In this document: piece after piece, positions 1-5,793 of the stretch
Position numbering within the stretch: the stretch's first letter is position 1
How the letters are laid out: every line of letters starts with the position of its first letter
DNA from: DAOMNN01 sp050486545
GTDB taxonomy: Bacteria; Pseudomonadota; Gammaproteobacteria; Burkholderiales; Rhodocyclaceae
Reading direction: 5' to 3'
NCBI GenBank assembly: GCA_050486545.1
Contig: JBJHDM010000087.1
Location: forward strand, 1-10,041
Length of the DNA: 10,041 bases
The notes under the pieces: model-generated
Database searches by the model: none
What the model was told of the DNA's origin: nothing
Seen by the model: the letters and a program-made list of their open reading frames with translations, nothing else
Translations under genes and position numbers: made by a program

Positions 1-465
1 GACCACGCCCAGCCCGACCAATCCGTAGATCGGCTCGAGCACGTCGATCGAGTGTCCGCCCGCAACGGGGATGCCCGCTTCCCGGCAGACCGAGGCACCG
101 CCTTCGAGGATGCGCCCGATCACCTCCTGGGGCAGCTTGTCGAGCGGCATCCCGACCACTGCGAGCGCCATGATCGGACGGCCGCCCATGGCGTAGACGT
201 CGGACAGCGCATTGGTGGCGGCAATCCGCCCGAAATCGTACGGATCGTCGACGATCGGCGTGAAGAAATCGGTCGTCGCGACGATCGCCTGGCGGTCGTT
301 GAGCCGGTAGACCGCTGCGTCGTCCGCATGGTCGGTTCCGACCAGCAGATCCGGAGGAACGATCCCGGCCGGTGCGTGCGCCAGCAGGCGGGCGAGGATG
401 GCGGGGGCAATTTTGCAGCCGCAGCCACCACCGTGGGAGAATTGCGTCAGTCTGATGGTATCCAT
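1..465 (-). CDS. selD: Selenide, water dikinase (selenophosphate synthetase), N-terminal part, cut by window edge
   Basis: SelD makes selenophosphate from selenide and ATP in the cytoplasm; this is the selenium donor for selenocysteine and for 2-selenouridine in tRNA. The window holds the first 155 codons of a protein normally about 345 residues long. The N-terminus reads RLTQFSHGGGCGCK, which matches the catalytic loop of E. coli SelD (RLTQYSHGAGCGCK). The catalytic Cys is residue 15 and the Lys is residue 18; it is the Cys form, not the selenocysteine form. Further family signatures follow: DDAAVY, TTDFFTPIVDDPYDFGRIAA, NALSDVYAMGGRPIMA and, near the left edge, AGGHSIDVLEPIYGL. I chose the ATG at 465 because it puts the catalytic Cys at nearly the same distance from the start as in E. 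coli. An in-frame ATG at 516 would add 17 unconserved residues and overlap the mnmH start. No strong Shine-Dalgarno sequence precedes either. The gene is divergent from mnmH, which uses its product. Confidence 0.97.
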   Translation of the reverse strand, partial: MDTIRLTQFSHGGGCGCKIAPAILARLLAHAPAGIVPPDLLVGTDHADDAAVYRLNDRQAIVATTDFFTPIVDDPYDFGRIAATNALSDVYAMGGRPIMALAVVGMPLDKLPQEVIGRILEGGASVCREAGIPVAGGHSIDVLEPIYGLVGLGVV

Positions 466-514
466 AACGTCCGGAGGAAGGCGGTCGGGGCTTGAGCCCG
501 AATGCGAATCGATC

Positions 515-1597
515 ATGAAGAAAGGCGTCGCGACCGTAGCACAGTTGGGTGAGTTTGACGAGATCATCGACGCCCGCAGTCCGTCCGAGTACGCGCTCGA
601 CCACCTCCCCGGCGCAATCAACTGTCCGGTCCTGGACGATGCGCAGCGCGCCCGCGTCGGGACGCTCTACAAGCAGCAATCCGCGTTCGATGCCCGCCGG
701 CTCGGGGCGGCGATGGTCGCGGAGAACATCGCGCGTCATCTGTACGAGCGCTTCCAGGACAAGCCCAGGGGCTGGCGCCCCCTCGTGTATTGCTGGCGCG
801 GCGGCCAGCGCAGCGGCGCCTTCGTGACCTGGCTGCGCATGATCGGCTGGGACGCGTGTCAGCTCGAAGGCGGCTACAAGCTCTGGCGTCGCGAGATCGT
901 CTCGCGCCTCGACGCGCTTCCCCGGCAACTGAAGTTCCGGGTGGTCTGCGGCGCGACCGGCAGCGCCAAGACCCGGGTCCTCGAGGCCCTGTCGGCCCTG
1001 GGGGCACAGGTACTCGACCTCGAGGCGCTGGCCAGGCACAAGGGTTCGGTGCTCGGCGCGATTCCCGGACATTCCCAGCCGAGCCAGAAATCGTTCGAAA
1101 CCGCCCTGCACGAAGCCCTCTCCGGCTTCGACCCGACACGACCGGTGTACGTCGAGGCCGAGAGCCGGAAGATCGGGCGCATCCATCTGCCCGAGGCGGT
1201 CATCGCGCACATACGGGCATCGTCGTGCATCGCGATCGAAGCCGGCCGCGACGCACGACTCGAGTTCCTGGCCCGCGACTATGCCTACCTGGGCGACGAC
1301 CTCGAGACCCTGTGCGACCAGATCGATCGTCTCAAGGGCCTGCAGAGCAACGAGACCGTCGCCCACTGGAAGGCCCTTGCCCGACAGCACCGGCTACGCG
1401 AACTGTTCGGTGAATTGATCGACGGTCACTACGACCCGCTTTATCGGCGCTCGCAGCAGCGGAACTTCCTGCGCCTCGACGAAGCGGACACCGTGGAGAC
1501 CGACGACCTGTCGCCCGAGGGCATCCGGCGACTCGCCGTCCGCATCCTCGAGCACGACGATCCAGCCCTTCGGGTCCAGGACGAGACTCGAGGCTGA
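515..1597 (+). CDS. mnmH: tRNA 2-selenouridine synthase (MnmH/SelU/YbbB)
   Basis: MnmH replaces sulfur by selenium in (mnm5)2-thiouridine at the wobble position 34 of tRNAs for Lys, Glu and Gln, using selenophosphate and passing through a geranylated intermediate. The 360-residue product is close to the E. coli length (364). Residues about 10-130 form a rhodanese domain (IIDARSPSEY; LPGAINCPVL; active-site loop YCWRGGQRSG with the catalytic Cys at 93; LEGGYKLWRR). Residues about 140-350 form a P-loop domain, with Walker A GATGSAKT at 146-153, DLEALARHKGS at 168-178 and VEAESRKIG at 213-221. The Walker A has Ala where Gly is usual (E. coli has GGCTGSGKT). The ATG at 515 matches the family N-terminus; the frame stays open upstream into antisense selD, but that part is not conserved. 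No clear Shine-Dalgarno sequence is seen. The neighbour selD, divergent, makes the substrate. Confidence 0.96.
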   Translation: MKKGVATVAQLGEFDEIIDARSPSEYALDHLPGAINCPVLDDAQRARVGTLYKQQSAFDARRLGAAMVAENIARHLYERFQDKPRGWRPLVYCWRGGQRSGAFVTWLRMIGWDACQLEGGYKLWRREIVSRLDALPRQLKFRVVCGATGSAKTRVLEALSALGAQVLDLEALARHKGSVLGAIPGHSQPSQKSFETALHEALSGFDPTRPVYVEAESRKIGRIHLPEAVIAHIRASSCIAIEAGRDARLEFLARDYAYLGDDLETLCDQIDRLKGLQSNETVAHWKALARQHRLRELFGELIDGHYDPLYRRSQQRNFLRLDEADTVETDDLSPEGIRRLAVRILEHDDPALRVQDETRG

Positions 1598-1623
1598 GAA
1601 TTGGCCGTGTGCACCCGCCTCGA
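1588..1623. repeat. Short inverted repeat across the mnmH/methyltransferase convergent junction
   Basis: TCGAGGC at 1588-1594 and GCCTCGA at 1617-1623 are perfect 7-bp complements separated by 22 bp. They bracket the mnmH stop codon and reach nearly to the stop codon of the convergent methyltransferase gene. The transcript from either strand could form a stem here, so this may serve both genes as an end signal. There is no T-run on either side, so it is not a standard intrinsic terminator and could be chance in GC-rich DNA. Confidence 0.3.
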
Positions 1624-1625
1624 CG

Positions 1626-2195
1626 CTACCGGGATTCGGGCAGGAATACGGTACCGCTCGAGTCGCGAACCGCGCAGACACGCTGCACCACGGCCGGCTT
1701 CGGAATGGCGATTTCACCCTGTTCGAATGCGACGACCGCGAAACGCCCACGTACCCGCTCGAGCAATTCGTCCGGTTCGAGCAGAAAGGCAGGACGCGAA
1801 GGGCGACCAAAGCGTTCGTTGCCGCGCATGAAGGTTTCGTAGATCAACACGCCGTCGGGGCCGACGAGATCGAGGAGATCCGCGAAATGCGGCCGGTACA
1901 GATAATTGGTTACGATCACCGCATCGTACTGTCGACCCCGCAGCGGCCAGTCTTCCTCTTCCAGGTCGGCCTGAATCGTACGGACCCCCTGGATGCCCGC
2001 CAGCGTCGCGAGTGAGGCGGCGTCGCGATCCACTGCATCGACCAGAAATCCGTCGGCGGCCAGCCGCCGCGCATGGCGCCCGCTGCCGCAGGCAAGATCG
2101 AGCACCGTGCCACTGCAGCGGATCAGGGGGACGAAGCGGCAGACCCAGTCGGAGGCTTCACCCGTCCCGTGCTGCGGCTGCGAAGCCAGGTTCAA
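1626..2195 (-). CDS. Class I SAM-dependent methyltransferase, substrate unknown (TehB-like group)
   Basis: This is a small cytoplasmic methyltransferase of 189 residues with a Rossmann-like fold. Motif I for S-adenosylmethionine binding is VLDLACGSGRHAR at 31-43; the acidic residue at the end of strand 2 is in VDAVDRD at 52-58 (probably D56). DAVIVTNYLYRPHF at 91-104 is the post-II/motif IV region, and YETFMRGNERFGRPS at 119-133 is typical of a widespread proteobacterial group often labelled tellurite-resistance or TehB-like methyltransferase. Nothing in the sequence names the substrate, and tellurite is not implied. An ATG at 2252 would give 208 residues but lies well inside gabD. I prefer the TTG at 2195, which overlaps the gabD stop as TTGA and has a GGCGGGA-like Shine-Dalgarno sequence about 6-10 bases upstream. 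This predicts translation coupled to gabD on one mRNA. Function confidence is high for the fold and low for the role. Confidence 0.85.
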   Translation of the reverse strand: MNLASQPQHGTGEASDWVCRFVPLIRCSGTVLDLACGSGRHARRLAADGFLVDAVDRDAASLATLAGIQGVRTIQADLEEEDWPLRGRQYDAVIVTNYLYRPHFADLLDLVGPDGVLIYETFMRGNERFGRPSRPAFLLEPDELLERVRGRFAVVAFEQGEIAIPKPAVVQRVCAVRDSSGTVFLPESR

Positions 2196-3652
2196 CGGTC
2201 GATCCCGCCCAGGCAGATGGACTTGATCTCGAGGTATTCGTCGATGCCGCAACGCGACCCCTCGCGTCCGATCCCCGACTGCTTGATGCCTCCGAACGGA
2301 GAGACCTCGTTCGACATGATCCCGGTGTTGACCCCGACCATGCCGTATTCGAGTTCTTCCGACACGCGGAAGATGCGGCCCACGTCGCGCGAATAGAAAT
2401 AGGCGGCCAACCCGAACTCGGTATCGTTGGCCATGCGCACGGCCTCGTCCTCCGTCTCGAAACGGAACAGCGGTGCGACCGGGCCGAAGGTCTCCTCCCG
2501 CGCGACCCGCATCGCCGGCGTGACGTCGGCCAGCACCGTCGGCTCGAAGAAGTTGCCGCCCAGGCGGTGCCGCCTCCCCCCGGTCAACAGGCGTGCCCCA
2601 CCGCCCAGCGCATCGGCGATATGCGCCTCGACCTTCTCGACCGCAGCAGCGTCGATCAGCGGGCCGATCTGGACGCCCGAATCGGAACCCGATCCGACCT
2701 GAAGCGTCGCGACGGCAGCCGCCAGCTTTTCGGCGAAGCGGTCATAGATACCGGACTGGACGAGAAGCCGGTTCGCGCACACGCAGGTCTGTCCCGCATT
2801 GCGGTACTTCGAGGCCATCGCCCCTTCGACCGCGGCATCGACATCGGCATCGTCGAACACGATGAACGGGGCATTTCCACCGAGTTCGAGCGAGAGCTTC
2901 TTGAGCGTCGGCGCGCATTGCCCCATCAACAGGCGCCCGACCTCGGTCGAACCGGTGAAGGAGAGCTTGCGCACGACCGGACTGGCGGTCAGCTCACTCC
3001 CGATCGCGACCGGATCTCCCGTCACCACGTTGAGCACCCCTTTCGGGAAGCCCGCCTGTTCGGCCAGGGCCGCCAGGGCGAGCGCGGTGAACGGCGTCTG
3101 CTCGGCCGGCTTGACCACGACCGTGCAGCCCACCGCAAGCGCAGGAGCGACCTTGCGCGTGATCATTGCAGCGGGGAAATTCCACGGCGTGATCGCCGCG
3201 CACACGCCGACCGGCTGGCGGATCGTGAGCAGGCGCCGGTCGGTCCCGGTGGTCGGAATCACCTCACCGTTGGTGCGCCGCCCTTCCTCGGCGAACCACT
3301 CGACGAACGATGCGGCGTAGTGCACCTCGCCCAGCGCTTCGGCGAGCGGTTTGCCCTGTTCGGTCGTCATCATGAGGGCAAGATCGTCGGCTGCCTCGGT
3401 CATCAATGCAAACCACTTGCGCAACAGGGCGGAACGCTCCTTTGCCAGTCGCTTGCGCCAGCCGGGCAGAGCCCGTTCGGCTGCCGCGATGGCCCGGGCC
3501 GTCTCGGTCGCCCCCATGTCGGGAACCGTGCCGATGCACTCGCCCGTAGCGGGGTTGTCGACCTCGACGTGCGCACCGGAGTCGGCGTCGACCCAGTTGC
3601 CGTCGATGAACGCCTGCTGGCGAAAGAGGGAGGTTAGACGCATAGCCTTCAT
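2192..3652 (-). CDS. gabD: Succinate-semialdehyde dehydrogenase (NAD(P)+), GabD type
   Basis: This enzyme oxidises succinate semialdehyde to succinate with NAD(P)+, the last step of GABA (4-aminobutyrate) breakdown into the TCA cycle; it acts in the cytoplasm. The 486-residue product is very similar along its whole length to E. coli GabD (LFRQQAFIDGNW; ITPWNFPAAMITRK; RKLSFTGSTEVGR; LELGGNAPFIVFDDAD; NAGQTCVCANR; SPFGGIKQSGIGREGS). The catalytic Cys is 290, the general-base Glu is 256 and the oxyanion-hole Asn is 158. Cys292 beside the catalytic Cys is the pair known as a redox switch in human SSADH; whether it works here cannot be told. The ATG at 3652 and the ATG at 3643 are both possible starts, neither with a strong Shine-Dalgarno sequence. 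No GABA transaminase (gabT) or transporter lies in the window. A closely related aldehyde such as glutarate semialdehyde remains a possible substrate. The downstream methyltransferase probably shares its mRNA. Confidence 0.95.
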   Translation of the reverse strand: MKAMRLTSLFRQQAFIDGNWVDADSGAHVEVDNPATGECIGTVPDMGATETARAIAAAERALPGWRKRLAKERSALLRKWFALMTEAADDLALMMTTEQGKPLAEALGEVHYAASFVEWFAEEGRRTNGEVIPTTGTDRRLLTIRQPVGVCAAITPWNFPAAMITRKVAPALAVGCTVVVKPAEQTPFTALALAALAEQAGFPKGVLNVVTGDPVAIGSELTASPVVRKLSFTGSTEVGRLLMGQCAPTLKKLSLELGGNAPFIVFDDADVDAAVEGAMASKYRNAGQTCVCANRLLVQSGIYDRFAEKLAAAVATLQVGSGSDSGVQIGPLIDAAAVEKVEAHIADALGGGARLLTGGRRHRLGGNFFEPTVLADVTPAMRVAREETFGPVAPLFRFETEDEAVRMANDTEFGLAAYFYSRDVGRIFRVSEELEYGMVGVNTGIMSNEVSPFGGIKQSGIGREGSRCGIDEYLEIKSICLGGIDR

Positions 3653-3985
3653 GATCGAAAAGTCTCTTCTCGGGGGTTCCTCGGAATCTTCTTCGCCCGA
3701 ACGCGAACGTGCCGGACAGTGGTTGGATTCTATCCGTCCGTCGCGCACTGTGCACGACGCACCCGTCCCAGCCTGGGCATCGCCTGCCGAAGCGAACCCG
3801 AAATCGCAGCTTCCGAACTGCTACCATGGCAATAGCGATCCTGGAATCCTCTCCTTACGCGCCGGGTGTGTCCGTATGTCGAGCACTGCTGCTCCCTGGA
3901 TTCATGACGATCCGACACCACGGGATTCCCGCCTTGATGCCATTTCGTCCGCATCCCCGGACTTGGCGCGGTACAAGGTGCCCCG
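3653..3985. other. Divergent intergenic region between gabD and the histidine kinase gene
   Basis: This 333-bp stretch separates two outward-facing genes and should hold both promoters. On the minus strand TAGAAT (3732-3727) is a reasonable -10 element for gabD, about 75 bases before its start, but I see no matching -35 at 16-18 bp. On the plus strand nothing resembles a good sigma-70 promoter; TACCAT at 3821-3826 is a weak -10 candidate only. A possible 37-codon leader reading frame (3876-3989) is listed separately. I see no terminator, tandem repeat or mobile-element end. Confidence 0.5.
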
Positions 3986-3989
3986 TTGA
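3876..3989 (+). CDS. Possible 37-residue leader reading frame before the histidine kinase (doubtful)
   Basis: An ATG at 3876 opens a frame encoding MSSTAAPWIHDDPTPRDS and so on to a TGA at 3987-3989. That stop overlaps the TTG start of the kinase (TTGA), the geometry of translational coupling. I do not recognise the peptide; it has no membrane segment and no known motif. Third-position GC is about 62% by my count, visibly lower than in the neighbouring genes, and no clear Shine-Dalgarno sequence precedes the ATG. It may be chance, or a short upstream frame that feeds ribosomes to the kinase start. Confidence 0.2.
   Translation: MSSTAAPWIHDDPTPRDSRLDAISSASPDLARYKVPR
3974..3988 (+). promoter_or_regulatory. 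Ribosome binding site that fixes a TTG start
   Basis: AAGGTG at 3974-3979 lies 6 bases before the TTG at 3986-3988. It supports this rare start codon for the kinase. The codons after it (AGC GCG CCG CTG CCC TGG CTC CTG) show the strong third-position GC bias of real genes here and encode the membrane anchor directly. Confidence 0.6.
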
Positions 3990-5593
3990 GCGCGCCGCTG
4001 CCCTGGCTCCTGGCCGCCGTGCTGCTCGTGCTGTGCGCGGTACTGGTCATCGTGTACGCGAGGAATGCGGGCAACGCCGGCTCGCTTTCCGAGACGACCT
4101 CGCCCCTCATTCCGACGTCCCCAAGACTGCTCGCCGATGCAGGATGCCATCCCTGGCGCACCGACACGGGGCACCGGTTCGTCGGCACCCCGGAAGAAGC
4201 CTTCGACACGGGTCCGGAGACCGTCTGCTTCCCCCCCGGCAAGACCTGGTGGGAGATCGATTGCGAAGCCGTCGGGGATGTCGCATGGGAGTCCTGCAGG
4301 GCGTGCGTCGAGCATCGCATCCCGTTCCACGTTCTCGTCCGCTTCAGCGACATCGCGGGGAGACCGGTCTACCTGGAGGTTTCAGGAGAGCCGATGCTTC
4401 ACGACGGGCAGTTCGACGGATACGCGGGTCTTGCCGTCGACGTCACCCGACGGGTGGCCGCGGAACACGCGCTGAGCCTGACCCAGGCACTTCATGAGGA
4501 CGTCCTCGAATCGCTCCGCGAGGTTGTTTATCGTTCCGACCAGCGCACCTGCTTCACCTTCCTGAACCGGGCCTGGGAAGGCATCACCGGCCATCGGGTC
4601 GTCGATTCGATCGGGAAACCGCTGGCCGATTTCCTGCATCCGGACGATCGCTTGCGCATGACGACCCAACTGGAGCGGCTGCAGGCCGGCGAGATCGAGG
4701 AAGCCCGCGCCCAGGTCCGAATGCCGACGCGGAATGGGGAGATCCGCTGGGTCGACGCGACCGCACGTCTGGTCCACAACCCGACCAAGACGGACCAACT
4801 GACGACCCTCGTCGGTTCGTTCGACGACATCACCGACACCCGGATCGCGGAACTGAGCCTGCGCAACATCAACCAGGAACTCGAGGCCCGGGTGCGCATG
4901 CGCACGGCTGAACTGGAAGCGTCGAATCGCGAGTTGGAAGCGTTCTCCTATTCGGTCTCCCACGATCTGCGCGCACCGCTGCGGTCCATCGACGGATTCA
5001 CGCGAATCCTCGAAGAGGACCTGGGCGACCGGCTCGACCCGGAATCCCGTGGAAACCTGGAGAGGATCCGCGCCGCTGCGGGCAGGATGGCGCGCCTGAC
5101 GGACGATCTCATCGAATTGGCCCGCTTTTCGCGCCATACGCTGCGAAGGGAGAACATCGACCTTTCCGAACTCGCCATGCAGATCGTCGACGAACTTCGT
5201 GCCCAGGAACCCGGCCGCAGGGTGGAGGTGGAGATCACCAGCGACCTGATGATCACCACGGATCGCACCTTGATGCGGACCGTCCTCGAAAACCTCCTCG
5301 GCAACGCCTGGAAATTCACCTCTGGTCGCGAGGTCGCCCACATCGCCTTTCGGGCGGAAATGCAGGACGGGCAGCGGGTCTTCACGGTCTCCGACAACGG
5401 CGTCGGCTTCGACATGGCACACGCGGGAAGCCTTTTCCGGGCCTTCTATCGCATGCACGACCCCGCCACCTACCCCGGAACTGGCATCGGTCTCGCCAAC
5501 GTGTATCGCATCATCGAGCGACTCGGAGGCCGGATCTGGGCTCACGCAGCCCCGAACCAGGGCGCCCGTTTTCACTTCACCTTCGACGCATAG
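3986..5593 (+). CDS. Membrane-anchored PAS sensor histidine kinase (orphan within the window)
   Basis: This two-component sensor kinase has 535 residues. One N-terminal hydrophobic helix (about 5-24, LPWLLAAVLLVLCAVLVIVY) anchors it with almost nothing outside, so sensing is probably cytoplasmic or membrane-linked. Residues about 50-157 look like a degenerate PAS/PAC domain ending in YAGLAVDVTRR. Residues about 170-287 are a clearer PAS/PAC pair (FTFLNRAWEGITGH; FLHPDDR; GEIRWVDATARL; GSFDDITDTR). A likely coiled coil follows (288-318), then a HisKA domain with phospho-acceptor His326 in SYSVSHDLRAPLRSIDGF, and a HATPase domain with N box NLLGNAWKFT (436-445), G1 DNGVGF (470-475), F-box region LFRAFYRMHD and G2 GTGIGLANV (498-506). 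This core resembles phytochrome-type kinases. All catalytic motifs are intact. The first PAS region is unusually rich in cysteine (54, 81, 93, 104, 107). There is no receiver domain and no response regulator nearby, so the partner and signal are unknown. Confidence 0.93.
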   Translation: MSAPLPWLLAAVLLVLCAVLVIVYARNAGNAGSLSETTSPLIPTSPRLLADAGCHPWRTDTGHRFVGTPEEAFDTGPETVCFPPGKTWWEIDCEAVGDVAWESCRACVEHRIPFHVLVRFSDIAGRPVYLEVSGEPMLHDGQFDGYAGLAVDVTRRVAAEHALSLTQALHEDVLESLREVVYRSDQRTCFTFLNRAWEGITGHRVVDSIGKPLADFLHPDDRLRMTTQLERLQAGEIEEARAQVRMPTRNGEIRWVDATARLVHNPTKTDQLTTLVGSFDDITDTRIAELSLRNINQELEARVRMRTAELEASNRELEAFSYSVSHDLRAPLRSIDGFTRILEEDLGDRLDPESRGNLERIRAAAGRMARLTDDLIELARFSRHTLRRENIDLSELAMQIVDELRAQEPGRRVEVEITSDLMITTDRTLMRTVLENLLGNAWKFTSGREVAHIAFRAEMQDGQRVFTVSDNGVGFDMAHAGSLFRAFYRMHDPATYPGTGIGLANVYRIIERLGGRIWAHAAPNQGARFHFTFDA

Positions 5594-5633
5594 AACGAAA
5601 CGCCCGGAGTGCGTAAGATGGACCCTCCGGAAG

Positions 5634-5650
5634 CGCGCCGATGGGGCGCG
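5634..5650 (+). terminator. Weak hairpin after the histidine kinase gene
   Basis: CGCGCC (5634-5639) and GGCGCG (5645-5650) form a perfect 6-bp GC stem with a 5-base loop, 41 bp after the kinase stop codon. It is followed by AATATTTC rather than a full T-run, so it would be a poor intrinsic terminator. A second inverted repeat just upstream, CCGGAG (5604-5609) with CTCCGG (5625-5630), has a 15-base loop. Either could end or stabilise the kinase mRNA. Confidence 0.3.
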
Positions 5651-5670
5651 AATATTTCACGAACAAGAAA

Positions 5671-5685
5671 TGCTGCACTGCGGTA
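5671..5685. promoter_or_regulatory. Imperfect palindrome in the leader of the Pat-like gene, possible operator
   Basis: TGCTGCACTGCGGTA matches its own reverse complement at 10 of the 14 positions around its central base. It lies about 110 bp before the start of the ligase/acetyltransferase gene. It overlaps a weak -10-like TAGACT (5684-5689), so a bound protein could block transcription. TGC/GCA-rich palindromes of this general look are bound by PhaR, the regulator of polyhydroxyalkanoate genes, but the resemblance is loose and is inference only. The rest of 5594-5793 holds two weak hairpins and nothing else I recognise. Confidence 0.22.
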
Positions 5686-5793
5686 GACTGATTCCAGATT
5701 TCGACCACGGCACGGCCCACGATCACGAATCGATGCGCACCGTGCCGACCGATACAGGGCTCCACACAGACCTGCTGCCATCCGGATCCGACC

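Noticed and set aside
398..514. Upstream extension of the mnmH frame
   Set aside because: The 39 extra residues are read from the antisense of the SelD catalytic loop and do not resemble MnmH N-termini.
1..1597. A selenoprotein or SECIS element beside the selenium genes
   Set aside because: SelD uses Cys at the active site, and no gene in the window needs an in-frame UGA to be read through.
1626..2195. Tellurite-resistance gene tehB
   Set aside because: Only the general SAM-methyltransferase fold supports this; there is no tehA or tellurite gene nearby, so the specific label is not justified.
2012..3637. A 541-codon open frame on the plus strand opposite gabD
   Set aside because: It is antisense to a complete, family-matching gabD, is rich in Arg, Asp and His as expected from reading GC-rich codons backwards, and shows no recognisable domain.
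4382..5575. A 397-codon open frame on the minus strand opposite the histidine kinase
   Set aside because: The kinase motifs on the plus strand are complete and in order; the antisense product has no motif.
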